Shown here: one piece after another, positions 11,445 through 24,100 of the stretch
Numbering within the stretch: the stretch's first letter is position 1
Layout of the letters: each line of letters opens with the position of its first letter
Assembly (NCBI GenBank): GCA_001466705.2
Contig: LATX02000001.1
Location: forward strand, 3,141,326 to 3,205,325
Length of the DNA stretch: 64,000 nt
Reading direction: 5' to 3'
Source: Moniliophthora roreri
Taxonomy: Eukaryota; Basidiomycota; Agaricomycetes; Agaricales; Marasmiaceae
The notes under the pieces: generated by a model
The model's database searches: none
What the model was told of the DNA's origin: nothing
What the model saw: the letters and a program-made list of their open reading frames with translations, nothing else
Translations under genes and position numbers: made by a program

Positions 11445-14076
11445 ATGCCTCGCGAGAACAGTTTCAGCGACTCGGAGGGTCGTTCGTTGACTCCAGACCT
11501 CTCGGACGAGGAAGACCGGGAGGATGTCGATGCGCCCTCTCCCATTTCTCCTACCTACACGAGTAACCCTAATCGAATTCCTTCACCAGTCGAGCCAGAC
11601 AGAGTATTCGGTACTCGACAGCCCGAAAATTCTACTACAGCTCCTCATAAAAATGGAAATGGCCTCACGGACGTCCTCAAGGCCGCCTCGCGCTCGAAGC
11701 ACTCTTTACATTCAAATCCCGGTGTCATTTCGCCCCATGAAAGACCCCTGCTACACCCAAGGGAACGTTTTCGATCAGCAGTACGAAAAGTTATGGCCAT
11801 GCATCGCAGTGCGACCATGCTGCACATGAGGATCGGCGGCGTCGGCGCAGAACCTGGTCTTGATCCTCGACGAGCGAGTGCTGATTTGGAGTTTGGTAAG
11901 ATAAGGCAGGACTGTGTGATAGAGGTCTTGGACTATTCAAGTCTCTCACATATGTATGGGAGAATGACGAACAAGGAGTTTGTCAATTCTATGGCAGATT
12001 CCAAGGCGAACAAGAGGGAGCCTTGGGTCAAGGTTCGGTGGATCAATATCGGAGGCTTGAGCTGGGACATTATGAAGGCTGTCTCGTTGAAATACGGTGA
12101 GTGGTTTACAGCAGTAAGACGAGGTTATCGACGATCGTCTAATGATATTGTAGATATACATCCCTTGGCACTCGAGGACGTCTTCCATAGACGGGAACAG
12201 ACACGTTCAAAAGCCGACTATTACCCCAAACACCTCTTCCTACGCGTTACTTGTCACGAGCTCGGCAAGGACGAGGACGAGTTTGAAGCGGAAGCACATA
12301 CCTCTGCCGCCTACGGTTCAACCCTCACAGACCTGCCTCGTTCGTCTTCGCCGTTACCTTTCACAGAAGAAGAGCAGATGGCATTGGACTATTCTATGGA
12401 TGATAGTCAGTATGATGATTATGACGAGAAGACCGTCTTCGGGAGTGCACCAACATCCCGCAAGTCTACGATGAGGAAACGTACGCGAAGGCAACGGTCG
12501 AAAAATGATTTGGAGCAGAACGTTCCTCATAGGAGCTCCATCATGAGCTTCGTGCGCCAGCAGGTGATCATGGTTTCTACCACGTTGGGCGGATGCTGAA
12601 TTTCCCTTTGCAGCGTGCTGAAAAACGTCGGAGACAGGAAAACGAAGCCAAGGTCCACGCATTGAAAAAGGCAAGTGTAGCCTTGAAAATCTAGCTTCGT
12701 TTGTAACTTATCATGCCCTTAGGGCGAGCGTGTTAATGTCAAGCGTTCCCCCATGTTCATATTCCTATTTCGTGATGGTAAGAACTTCCAATAGTATACC
12801 TCGTTCAAAATACCGACTTCAGCTGTACACAGGCACCGTCATATCCATCCATTCCGACCCCGACCTCACCATCACGCGACCCATCAATAGCCGTCTCCAG
12901 CAACGAGATACTGGTCTAAGAACGTCTGCAGATCCATCCTTACTGGTGCAGAGCTTGCTCGATCTCGGTCAGTTCATCTTCTCTTCTTTACCAGATTCAC
13001 AAGCTGACCTTCATCAAAGTTGTCGACAAGGCACTCGAAGTCATCGACCAGTACCATGACCTGATCAAGAGGTTTGAGAGTCAAATTTTGCTTAAACCCG
13101 AAGTGTCGACTGTGCGGAATCGTGCGTGTTCCATGTCGCTCTCTTGGTATTGACGATACTGACGCCAGGTCTTCCTAGTACATATCCTCTCTGGGGACCT
13201 CATTTTACACAAGCGTACCCTAGAACCAATCAAGACACTCATATATGGTCTAAGGCGATACGACCTCGATAGATGTGCAGCGTTAATTGACCCAGATCAG
13301 GCGGCGAAGAAAAAGATGATGGGAGAGGATGTCAGGATCGTTGGGTACATGAGTCATAAGAGCAAGATCTACTTGGTATGTCTTCGAATCGCTTCTGGGT
13401 GTCATAACTGAGAGTGAATGTATCGCAGGCAGACGTATTCGATCATATGGAGTACATCTTGAGCAGCGTAGAGATGTTTTCGAGCATTGCTGAGAATTTG
13501 ATTGATTATACGTTCAATGTATGTTTTTCACCGTTACTAGTTCCTGGCAATTTGCTCACAGAATCTTTGTCTGCAGATGACCTCATATGAAATGAATGAA
13601 GTCATGTCAGTATTCTCCGCGTTCTGAACCAAGGCTGCGAAATCTCATCGCCCTTTAGGCGCCGACTCACACTCGCGACCATCGTATTCCTACCATTGAC
13701 CCTGTTGACTGGTTACTTCGTGAGTGTAACCTCTGTTCTAGACCCATTCCCACTAATTTTATCTCTCCTAGGGTATGAACTTCGACCCTATGTGGTCCGT
13801 TCAGCAAAACTCGGATCTCTTGTATGTCCTCATATTGTTCTTACATAGGCTTCCATTTACCTACCCCTGTCGACTCTATACAGGTTCTGGGAGATCGCTA
13901 TCCCTGTCATGTGTGTGGTCATCCCGCTATTCCTCATGCCGGACATCAAGAGGATCTTGCGATATATCAAGAACAGGATGGTGGCAAAGAAGGCTGTGAA
14001 GGTGCGTTGTCCATTACTTATGTTTCACGACGCTGTCAAACTGATTGACGAAATGAAGTCTTTCAAGACCTCTTGA
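11445..14076 (+). CDS. CorA-family Mg2+ transporter (Alr1/Mnr2-like)
   Basis: This is a membrane Mg2+ channel/transporter. Thirteen exons join in frame to 657 residues: 11445-12096, 12154-12563, 12614-12670, 12723-12777, 12833-12967, 13020-13121, 13179-13375, 13429-13518, 13577-13605, 13659-13719, 13772-13821, 13884-14001 and 14059-14076. The long N-terminal tail is Ser/Pro-rich and acidic, as in fungal Alr proteins. The soluble CorA domain has IHPLALEDVFHRREQTRSKA and YPKHLFLRVTCHEL. Near the C-terminus are TM1 (LTLATIVFLPLTLLTGYF), the diagnostic GMN motif (first residues of exon 11) and TM2 (FWEIAIPVMCVVIPLFLMPD), then a basic tail. Intron 3 (12671-12722) has a GC donor (GCAAGT). Plasma membrane versus vacuole cannot be told from sequence alone. 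Confidence 0.92.
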
Positions 14077-14875
14077 ATATATGTAAAGCCATATTCGGTT
14101 CTTCTGAGGGACTCCTTTATTATAGTTCTTCCAATTCTGTCGCATTGCTTTCGAACGGTCTTTGTCAATCCTTCTCAACGTCTTCAGGGTATCTATTAGA
14201 ACGCATTATACATTCTTTACCGCTTCTTCCCCCCCCCAGCATTATACACTTTGTGTCTCAGTTCCATTTTGGTATATGTTACGCAACGAACTCTTCCTTA
14301 CATGTACATTTCACTCCTGTCATTGGATGATCATAACTAATCTCATAGCCCGGGTACTCCGGCAGTCCTCGGGAAGGTTGTTCTTTTCTGGGAGAACGAA
14401 CGTTCAGAGCTTTGAGAGGTGGAGTAGTGTGATTGGACAATCGCTGCTGAATAAATCCGTCAAGGCGGAACTGCTTTGATTGCTGAGTACTGAGTTCGGG
14501 TGGTTGACATTGGCACCACGCGCAAGATGGCCAATAACGGAAGTCATCAGTTTGGAACGCCACTGATATACCAAATCTTTTTATTCTTTTCGACGATAGA
14601 GATAACAATGTACAGTCTATATCTCGAAAACCAGACAAATATTATACGGTAATATAGATAGCAAAAACGAGAGAGAGAAGGAGAGATGGAAAGGGATATG
14701 ATACAGTCAGCTATGCATTTATAGTGAACAATTGAGCTTCGAAAGTCTCCTGAGAGGATGGAAATACAGCGAGTCCGTTTTAAGATTGGAAAATGTAAAT
14801 CACCAGCACTAGCAACGTCCAGCAGCACCAGCGCCTAGGACACCCTATGCAACCCACGCGGTCATTACCACTGGA
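14077..14875. other. Convergent 3' region between CorA and BTB genes
   Basis: Both flanking genes end here. It holds presumably their 3' UTRs, with no coding signal. A run of nine C lies near 14,229. Confidence 0.5.
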
Positions 14876-16063
14876 TTACTCTGGCTCGACGAAGCAGTCG
14901 GCCAACCCATACAAGACGTCATTAACCTTGTCCTCCGATGCCTTGAGAGCGTTCCTCAAGCAATTCTTGTTCATGTTGCCCGTTCCAAACACCGGATCCG
15001 TAGCTCCTTCACCGTTCAACAGCTTCTCCAGGAGATGGTTGGCGAGGTGAAGCTTCCTCAGTAAATCGACCGTCTGTATCCTCAGGGCGGGACTACCGTC
15101 ACTCATCATCTTGAGGATCATCGTTGTCCACAACGATTGCCACGCCTCGGCACATCGGCCATTCATGAAGCATGACGGGTGGTGCACGAGGGTTGGAGGT
15201 GTCGTGGGTAGTGCCTCACACGCTCTGCTAATGTTGTAATAGCCGGAGAAAAGTCGCATCCGTTGATCCTTTGATAGTTTGGGCGATGCGCTCCACTCCT
15301 CACGGCCTTTGAGCATCATGAGATAATACGCAAGGCCAAGAAGAGGTCGGAGGTTCAGCTTTTCTGCCACAGTCATTGCAGAGACAATGTCGTCCGTCTG
15401 ACCGGTGAATAACAAGTCCGCCCACATTGGCTCAACAACCTCATGGAGCTCTTCATGGTTGCAGAGTACGGCGACTTCCGTTAATTGTGTGAGGATAGGT
15501 GTAGATTTGACAGGCGGCATGTCGTTTGTTTGGCACACGGTGAGGACATGAAGCGCCCAGTTCTCTGTCGTTCGGAAAGAGTACTTGTGTGCGACGCGTG
15601 CGAGGCGAATGAAGCGAACAACGTCCGATTGGGAACTGGGCATCTGGAAAACTTCGGCTGGGCTACGTGAAACATTATGTGTCAAGGGTGGATCTAGCGT
15701 GTGGCGAATGACGCTTACAGTGCGTAAAGGGACCACAGTAATGCCCGGAACTCGTCCGGTGTGTCGCCATGCAGTACTATAGGGTTTTCGTCGCTATCTC
15801 CTTCATTCCCATCTGATTCCTCGTTGAGCCGAATTTGATCCAGCGAGAACATGCCCTCAAACGCCGACCCATCTCTAGAAAGAAGATATCGGTGAACCTG
15901 CGCGGGTCATGTGTTTAGATAGTTCCAATCAAGCACCGTGAAGGATCTTCAGACACACCTTGAAGAGAGTGTTCTCCACTCTAATGACCGTGTTTCCTTC
16001 AGCAATATAATATTCCGAGTCCCGGATGAGATTGGTAGCAAGTGACGGTGAAGGTGCTCTCAT
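14876..16063 (-). CDS. BTB/POZ domain protein, 356 aa
   Basis: Three exons on the minus strand, 16063-15959, 15897-15719 and 15662-14876, join in frame to 356 residues. The BTB domain occupies the N-terminus: the first exon encodes RDSEYYIAEGNTVIRVENTL, then VHRYLLSRDGSAFEGMFSL, an acidic loop, PIVLHGDTPDEFRALLWSLY and, after the last intron, RLARVAHKYSFRTTENWAL. The remainder is helical, as in the many basidiomycete BTB proteins that lack a Kelch or MATH domain. It is convergent with the CorA gene. The role is probably protein-protein interaction; no partner is suggested by context. It differs in architecture from the BTB gene at 3.5 kb, since this one has the BTB domain at its very N-terminus. 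Confidence 0.85.
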
Positions 16064-17559
16064 CGTGGATTTTATGACTTGGAGTCAGACTACACGAGTT
16101 GAGATAGGTTTTGGAGAAAAGAAGAATAAGGAAGAGGAGGAAACGTGGTGGAGGTGTGCGAAGTGTGTGGGATGATGAAAGTTTGGGACAGAAATGGCAG
16201 TCTTATGGATGATACACAGGTCCCAAATTGGTATGTAGTTCACACACAGCCAGCGTGTATTAGACCGATGTTTCCGGTCCGTTACCCAAGGCCCTCGCAC
16301 TTACTGACTTTCATGGATCTGATATTTCTCTTGTTCTTGGTGTTGGGTGAACCTATAACGAGAGGTGATAACTGCAGACTGTATGTACTTGGTGTTAGAA
16401 CATCGAGAACTGCCCTAATAAGTTGGGAGCAGCTTCGACAAATGGAGATGTACCTAGGTACTAGCGTATACGGTATTTCTCCTACTGATGCCCGAAATTG
16501 AAAGCTGCGGCCCGGACGTGACTAAACGTAGAAGATTGCTCTAGTTGTTGCCTAGTTGTCGAAAGATACGGTAGAGTGAGAGTGGGGGAAAGAGTTTGGA
16601 TGCGATACTTTGACCTACACGAAGCTTATTGTCGCCGCCAGGCTGCTTCGTCTGCGGACAAGATCGCTCTCTAGACCTCGGAGACGTCAGGTGCCGCTGA
16701 ATGAGCGGTCGGTCATGAGTCGGAAATCCGCAGTGCTTGAAGAAACCTCCTACACTCGGTGCAGCGCGTCCGGCGTGGAGAGAGAGTTTCGAGTACGGGC
16801 GGCCACTGCTTTGGATTCAACGTTCATTACTCGTAAAGTGGCCGGCTCAACATCAACGTCACCAATATCATCACTTCAACTACGTATACAGTCATGGACG
16901 CATGGACAATCAAAATCAACCCTTTCTGGGTCCCGATGATATATATGCGCAATCTCATTCTGCACTAGATTCACTAAAAGAAGCATCATGTCTCAGTTGC
17001 CAGCTTTGGTGGTTGGCCGACGACATGACATATGACTGTAAGCGAGCCTTCAATGACCGGAAATCTGGATGAAGTGAGTACGGACACTCGGGATCTTGGC
17101 CGAGGCGTATGAGAGTGGTGATACTCACCAATTCTTGCGAAAAACAGCACTCGCCTGCTCAACGGATCTGACAACTGGCCAAGCTCGAGAACCCCGCGAG
17201 GACAAGACTCCAGCGTCGAAACTTTGGTGAACGCTAAATCCAAAAGGACCCGTAACGAAATCCCTTCAACAAGATTACCCAAAGCGACACATCCCACTGC
17301 GAGTATCCGCGCATCCGAAGGTCAATGATATGCCAAGAGCCAGGAACACGTCCTGCGACGTGGAACCTACATCTTGACAATCCATGATCGCTGATCGCAC
17401 TGATTGTATAATTGACCAAGTCGCGTCGCTCGCTCGCTGACAAAATTGCTATCCCGCGAATCAACATACGTTCAACTTTCTTTGATGCTTCTCACCTTCT
17501 TGAGAGTTTCCTCCGTTCTCATCTGGACGTGACCATCCATATCCACAGGTACATCATCA
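16064..17559. other. Intergenic stretch, no gene supported
   Basis: Several open frames (16145-16501 plus, 16610-16939 plus, 16986-17297 minus) show no motif and no convincing exon structure. The last part, from about 17,400, may hold the eroded 5' end of the pseudogene that follows. Confidence 0.4.
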
Positions 17560-18630
17560 GATCGCCTGAAAGAGGACACTTTTCTTCCTCACTACTCCAA
17601 CTCGCCGACCCTTGGCGACGATACAGTCATTGTCACAGGGCTCGACAGCATTGCCCAATTCGCAGATTATCTTGACAACCATGAAGCCTTCCGAGTCCGA
17701 CCCAGACATGTCTTGTTGGCAGATGTCAGCGCCGACATATCATCCTACTTTGGATATCGTACTCTTGATGAGCCGGAGCCACCCTCCCCGCCATGGACTA
17801 TTAGTTGAACTCGTCGCTGCTACTCTGACATCGACGTCACAGAGGCGGAGGAAGACATCCTGCCGCATAATCGCAAGGTTCGGCGACAGATCGGGCAGAA
17901 GATGAGAAAGCTCCCTGGTGTCATTGAGAGGGTGCTGCAACGCATCGAGGGCAATACGGAGATACTGTCTTTGCTGCTGTACGTCTCCCCAGGGTTCGAC
18001 GAGGAACTGTAATCCCTGATATGGAACAGAGCATCAGAAAGCCCTTGCTCTGGCAAGGCGATGCTCCAAAGTACACCTGCCCTAGTCTCGAAGCCTTGAC
18101 GCTTCATGACGCCGCCCTTCCAATCCTCATGAGGCATCCCTTTGTTCCCCAGCATTACCCATCTCCACCTCACCCAAGACAAGGTACACCCATTTCCATC
18201 TGAACATATTTTACCTGCCTCACTACGCCAATCCCTGCCCAACCTTTCGCGTTATTCGCTATACCGGTTGTCGTTCACCAAGACTGCTGCGTGAACGGAT
18301 AGCACCGTTTGTCGAGCGTACTGGAATTAATAGATGGTGGAATGATATTCGGAGTTGGTTTGGAATCGAAATCTCGTATGTTAGGTATGGACACTCTGCC
18401 TTCTTCCACCAATCGGTTTCGTCCAGCTCATCCTCTGCTCTCGACTTCCAGCCTTATACCGCCTAACATGTCCGTCATAGTACACCCGAATTTCGACGGG
18501 AGAGACGACTGGGATGGAGTATTATGATCTCAGCTTGATTCCAGAATTGATCGAGATGAAAGATGCACCTATTATGAGGCAAAAACGCGTCATGGCACGC
18601 ATTGCGCAGAAAAAGGACGAGTTTAAGTAG
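17560..18630 (+). pseudogene. Broken paralogue of the 410-aa protein at 9.3 kb
   Basis: Similarity to the 9268-10603 gene runs in order but across several frames. First comes VTGLDSIAQFADYLDNHEAF, then VLLADVSADISSYFGY and a stop (TAG near 17,803). SDIDVTEAEEDILPHNRKVR follows, then a segment matching the NRKLRRRIGRAVRDLP part and LLLYVSPGFDEEL, then TAA at 18,011. After frame changes come GINRWWNDIRSW and IPPNMSVIVHPNFDGRDDWD. The end is VMARIAQKKDEFK with TAG at 18,628. An intron at the same place as in the intact gene (before the VIVHPNFD segment) seems retained. With at least two stops and several shifts, a working protein is unlikely. Confidence 0.75.
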
Positions 18631-18863
18631 GAAAGCTGTGGTTGAACATATAGCCTTGAAACAGGAGCGTTCAATGTGTGGTATTGTAGATTCTACCTGT
18701 CTTTCTTACTTGGCAGTTCATTGCCACCTACAGGCAGCAAGGATAGAGCGTACAAGAGCTCAATACTCTGTATTCCGTATGCCCGGCATAATACCCAAGT
18801 TAGAGTACCTGATCAATGAAATGTCAACTTCGTGACCCCAACCAAGTATTCCAATGAATATCT

Positions 18864-19893
18864 TCACATAGATGCAGATGCAGATGCATATACAGACGAT
18901 CCTCTATCCTTGTACGGAAACAGTAACGCAGCAAGAATCGCCGGATTTTTTCGAACGAAGCACTGAAACTCCTTCAATGACCACCTCCCAATCTTCTGTA
19001 TAACGTCCGCTGAGACTCCAACCGATGCAAGCGCCAAAGCGCCACCTGTGCGTATCGATAACGAGTTGTTCGGGAACCATGGCCGGAAATGTTTCTTGAA
19101 CCAAGAAGCTGTAGGAACACTACCGTCTTCGCATAACCAAAGTTCCCAGTGTAATGGGAAGAGGTCATCGCGAGAGAGAAGGTATGCGACGAAGGCCTGG
19201 TATGGGTCAACTCCTGCATCGATGAAGGGGTGTCGTTTGATGTTGACCCGAGTATGCTCGGATGGTGGGTAGGCCAAGTCTAACTGAAAGCCATCATCGT
19301 CACCAATCCAATGGATGTTGTCCCGATGAGGAAGTTGCCATATGTCCCGATCCTTCACATTATCAGGTTCTAGTATCTCGAACAAACCCAAAAGTCCGTT
19401 CCAAGCTGTAAGCAAGATAGCTCGGAACAGTAGCAGGTCATGGTTTGGGTTCTCAGGGAACCCTTGGAGTTTTCGTACAATGTCGCAGGCGGAGAGAGGT
19501 AGGTTCCTCGTACTGGGCCGTCTGTACATCAACTCGCAACCTTCTAATGTACGGGTGACTAGCGTGGAGAAACGCACATGGCGAGCATTGGGGTAGAACG
19601 ACTCTAGTTGGCTGCTGAATAGCAGAGAGATACGAGCTGACGGCGTCAGGTCTAACTGGGCTCATCTGGCTTCTACAAAGCCAGACAGCGAAGAAGCTGA
19701 AGGTATCCTCGGTTGGTTCGACGGAGAAACCGTACATATCGCAAAACTCGATGTACAAGATCAGTGCAGAGCAGGTTTGGGGAGAGATGTCCATAGATGC
19801 ACTGAGGGCGATTGCACGGTCGTGTCCAAGCATTGATGTTCGACAAGTTCCAATGAAGGATTGCCGAAATCTAAAGAAAATTACATTATTCAT
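18864..19893 (-). pseudogene. Tyrosine recombinase remnant (Crypton/DIRS-like)
   Basis: Two overlapping frames on the minus strand join with a one-base shift near 19,615. The upstream part (19893 down) has a SAM-like core-binding region, LILYIEFCDMYGFSVEPTED and SPVRPDAVSSYLSAIQ. The downstream part (19577-18864) has the catalytic-domain layout HDLLLFRAILLTAWNGLLGL, SLSIRTGGALALASVGVSAD and VIQKIGRWSLKEFQCFVRKN. In fungal relatives the HxxR motif normally precedes the GG and a tyrosine follows GRW. Here the H position is L (LSIR) and the expected Tyr reads Phe (FQCFVRKN). Frameshift plus lost catalytic residues make it inactive. No terminal repeats were found. The family call is from motif order, so DIRS-type and Crypton-type are not separated. 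Confidence 0.72.
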
Positions 19894-20128
19894 AAGTGAA
19901 AAACTTGGCGCAGATCGATACTTACTCGCTTGTGAGTTCTGATGCTGCGGCGCTGGCTGCGCGCATAAATATGATAGCAGTAATGATAGCTGTATATTTC
20001 ATTTGAAATCTCGGATAGGGGCGAAGCCTTCAGCGCTTCAGCGTTGCTGCTCGTGACTGGATCCGCGGTCCGACGGTTTTGCCACCGACATCCCCGAGGT
20101 CTTCTACCGCATTCTTTCACTCCACAAC

Positions 20129-20901
20129 ATGGCATCCTCTGCAGCTCCACGATGGAAAGCAGCCATATCCGATGCGCTGGCCGAGCACTCTAAATCAGTC
20201 GGTGAGTTCAATTTATTGGAATAAAGACCATCCACCCACATTTCAAATACAAAGTATTCCAGCTTGCGACAATCGACCCCAGCTCCCCAAAACCACATGT
20301 GCGATCCCATATCTTTCGTTCTTTCCTTCAACCACCAGGAAATGACCAGCTCCCATTCATTCTGACAACCACCGATATCCGCACACCCAAAGCGACGCAG
20401 ATTATCTCGAATCCAAATGTCGAGCTCGCCTGGTGGATTGAAGGCAAACAGGAGCAATTCCGGATTGCCGGCACTGCGAGCCTCGTTCCAGCTCCTGATC
20501 ACCCCTTGTACAAGCATTTTTCTGGTATCAAGGTGCTGGAAGGATTGAATTGGGAGGAAAGGCGAAAGGAGGTATTTAAGACCATGAGTGCGCACATGAA
20601 GGCGAGCTGGTGTCGTCCCGTTCCTGGGAGTCGACTTGTCGGAGGAGAAGAAGAAGCGAAGAAATGGCCAGTGAGAGTTGATGAACCGGGGCACGAGAGA
20701 GGAGAAGACGGCAGGGAGGTTACAGAAGAGGATAAGGGGAAGAATAAGGAGAATTGGGAGACTGCTTTGAAGAGATTTGCACTGCTCATAATTGACCCAA
20801 CTGAAGTCGACTATGTCGAGCTCGGTGTCATTCCCAACAAGAGAACCAGGTTCTGGAAATCAGAGAATGGCACTTGGAAAGAGGAGGCAGTTGTTCCATA
20901 G
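20129..20901 (+). CDS. PNPOx-like FMN-binding protein (Alr4036-type), copy 1
   Basis: Two exons (20129-20201, 20255-20901) give 239 residues. The split-barrel FMN-binding fold is seen in VVFQLATIDPSSPKPHVRSH, then LPFILTTTDIRTPKATQIIS, NVELAWWIEGKQEQFRIAG, and a C-terminal block with MSAHMKASWCRPVPGS, NWETALKRFALLIIDPTEVD and NKRTRFW. Fungal members of this pyridoxamine-phosphate-oxidase-like family bind flavin; the physiological substrate is generally unknown, so true vitamin B6 oxidase activity should not be assumed. A second copy lies at 44,763-45,546 on the minus strand with the same intron position and phase. The intron here ends in ...CAAAG, giving the junction S-V-V-F-Q-L. Confidence 0.87.
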
Positions 20902-21182
20902 ACTACCTGCGACTTTGAGCTGTAGCTGTAAATCAGGAGACGTGAATCAATTGTACCATATCCAGTTTCTTCTGCGTACCAATGAACCTTGTTGTTTGGA
21001 TCATCCTGGTCATTACACCGAAGCACACGGAGAAGAGCCAATTTTAGCGAACAATAAGGGCGCGGTCACGTGTGGGGCGGGCGTAAAATTACATGTCACG
21101 TTCGTGACAGGCGCTGCAAAGTTGAAGTTGACGACATTGAGCCAGAGTTGCTCCCGCTATACGGATTTCCCTTCCACTTCCC

Positions 21183-24100
21183 ATGGCGACCCCCTTTCTA
21201 GAACAATACGAACCGCTGGATGTTATAGGAAACGGCTCTTTTGGAATAATACGCAAAGTTCGAAGAAAATCAGACGGTTCAGTACGTTCTGCTTTTTTTG
21301 GTTCGGACATGCTGACCGCACATGTTTTTTTAGATATATGCAAGGAAGGAGTTGAATTTTGAGAGAATGTCGGAGCGAGATAGAAAGCAAATCGTTGCTG
21401 AAGTGTGCGTGGTTAAGACTACTCTTGTGCTATTCACTTCACTCACTGCTTTCTAGTAATATTTTGAAGGAACTGAATCACGAACACATTGTGCGATATC
21501 ATGACCGATATGTTGATAGAGATGCAGGCATACTCTATATCCTCATGGAATACTGCGGAGGAGGCGACCTCTCGTCCGTCATCAAGCAAGCTCAGCGACA
21601 CAACCGACCTGTACCTGAGGATACAATCTGGAACTATTTCATGCAAATTCTCCTTGCACTACAGCACTGTCATCACCCTAACGGTCATGGGCGTAACGGG
21701 AGCGGCGGCACGGGCCAGGCTGGTGGATTCGAAGAGAATCAAAGACGAACACAGATTTTACACCGAGATCTTAAACCCGATAATGGTACGTGTGCTTGAA
21801 TTCAAGCATGCCTTTCGCCCCTAATATCTTCTTTTTACAGTTTTCCTTGATGAATGTAATACCGTGAAACTGGGAGACTTTGGCCTTTCCAAAGCACTCC
21901 CCCAGACTAGCTTTGCAAACACTTACGTTGGGGTATGGGCCATTTTTCAACCACAACCAAATACTCACTAACATCCTTGCCGCTCAGACGCCCTATTACA
22001 TGTCCCCCGAACTGATGCAAGAAAAGGCATACGACTCAAAATCCGACATCTGGTCGTTAGGCTGTCTGATATACGAACTCTGCGCTCTAAAACCTCCCTT
22101 TCACGAGGCAAAAACCCATGCTGAATTGAGCATCTTGATTCGGTACTTTTTTTCGACTTCATTATCTTTTGCTCTATACTCACCGTTTTTGGCTTATCAC
22201 CTTAGCAACGGACGTATACCGCCCCTCCCGAAAGGGTACTCTCAGTCATTGGGTGCTGTCATTAAGGCCATGTTGAACTTGAACGTACGGATCTTCATTC
22301 CATATCCGTACAATGTTCATTCTGACATCATGTCATGTTCATGTCCATATAGCCGGCAATGCGCCCTTCAGCAGCCCAGCTCCTCCAAAACGAACGACTG
22401 GATCTCGTTCTCAAGATCTCCGAGGCTGAGAAGATGTTCGTTTCACCTGATATAGTGTCCCGTCTGCTCATCGTGACTAACTGATTTCGTTGAAGGTTTG
22501 CCACAGTGAAATCCCACAAAGCCAACATCCTCGCTCGAGAACGCGAGCTGGTGAACCGGGAGAATGCTCTGAAAGAACGAGAACAGCAGCTTCAAGTTGT
22601 AGTGTCTCAGAAGGACACCGAAATCGCCTCCTTGCAACAGGCGCTTGTCCAAGCTCAAAGTCAACCGCAGAATATTTATTCGCAGAGTGACTTAGAGCAA
22701 GCCATCCGTGAGGCCATCGCTAGACGAGAGCAGGAACTTCGTGTTTTGGTGTTGAAGCGTGAAGAGGAGGTTGCTGCTGCGATGGCTAAACGCGAGGAAG
22801 AGATCATTGCTTCAGTGAATAAGAGGGAGAAGGAGTTGAATGACGCTTGGGCTTCCAGAGAAGAGCAGATGAGGAAGGAAGTTGAGGAGAGAACACGATG
22901 GGTCGATGAAAGGGCTAATTGGGTGGAAGAGAGAGCCAAATGGATAGAAACGCGGGAGGGCGAACTCAACGAGGTGGAGAATTGGCTAGAAGGTGTTAGA
23001 ACCGAACTAGAGGAGGAAGAGAAGAGACTAGACGAAGCTAGAATCGCGATGGAAGAGAGTGTCAAGAAACTCGATGAGAACAACTCCAAGACCAAGGGTT
23101 CAACCAAGGGCAAGTTCTTTTTTTATGTAAATGTCGAACCAATCTCTGATAAAAGGATGTAGGTCGCGCGGGCAAAAACCCTCTGGAAGAGGTGAAGAAC
23201 TTGTTGAACACCCCTGAAGAGAATACGCCTACAGTAAACACGAAGCCGTCAAAGGTTCAGAAACCTCGTTCTCCAAGTCCTTTCCCTGGTTTGGCCACTC
23301 CGGCACCACCTCCTTCGCGTGCGACAGCTCGAGCCCTGCCCCCTGCATCGGCCATGAAAGGTGTCATCATGACATCCACAGGAGAAGTGCTCGCCACGCC
23401 GGGTCCCGGCACAGTGCCACTCACGCCCAGTCCTCCGGGTCCAGCCACGGTATCCACTGGTCTTCCCAGTGTTGACTTGACGAAGCTTTTCGTTGAGAGC
23501 CCTAAAGTTGGCCTAGACTTTGGCAAGATCTTTGATTCTAGAGACGATGTTGGAAACGCAGGTGCAGACGCAGTTGCTGGAGAAGGCTTGGCAACAGGCT
23601 GGGAAGGCGTCCGTAAACTCAGTCCGGAAGTTGACCACGAAACCGATGACGATGAGGACGAAGAGAGTCCGCCTCCTAGTCCCAGCTGGCGAAAGGAGCG
23701 TGAACTACAGAGGACAAGTGGCGCCCACTCCTGGGGACGAGAAGCTTCAACACGGCGTGATCGGACACGGGAAAGCGAGAGTGATAAGGAGAAGTCAACC
23801 GGATCTACACCTTCATCGGCACAACCTCAATCTGGCGCTGCCTCTGCACCTCCAACCCGAATTCGTCGGCCATCCATCAGGCGAAGGCAAACGGGAGGTG
23901 CCAGTAGCCTTCCCGGCTCAGTCTCGGATCCGGCTCTGAATGGTGCATCATCACATCAACAACAACAAAAGCCTGTTCTTGTTCCACTTCCGTTGCCCCA
24001 TCCTCATTTACATTCGACCGGATCGCAGGAAACACCTACGGCGACGAAGGCGAGATCCAGGCGTGCCATGCAACGTACTCAATCGGCACCAGCGACAGAC

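Noticed and set aside
16145..16501. 118-codon plus-strand frame beside the BTB gene
   Set aside because: No similarity I can recognise; lies in the divergent promoter region of the BTB gene.
22676..23113. 145-codon minus-strand Ser-rich frame
   Set aside because: It is the mirror of the NIMA kinase coiled-coil exon; E/R-rich coding gives Ser/Leu-rich antisense frames.
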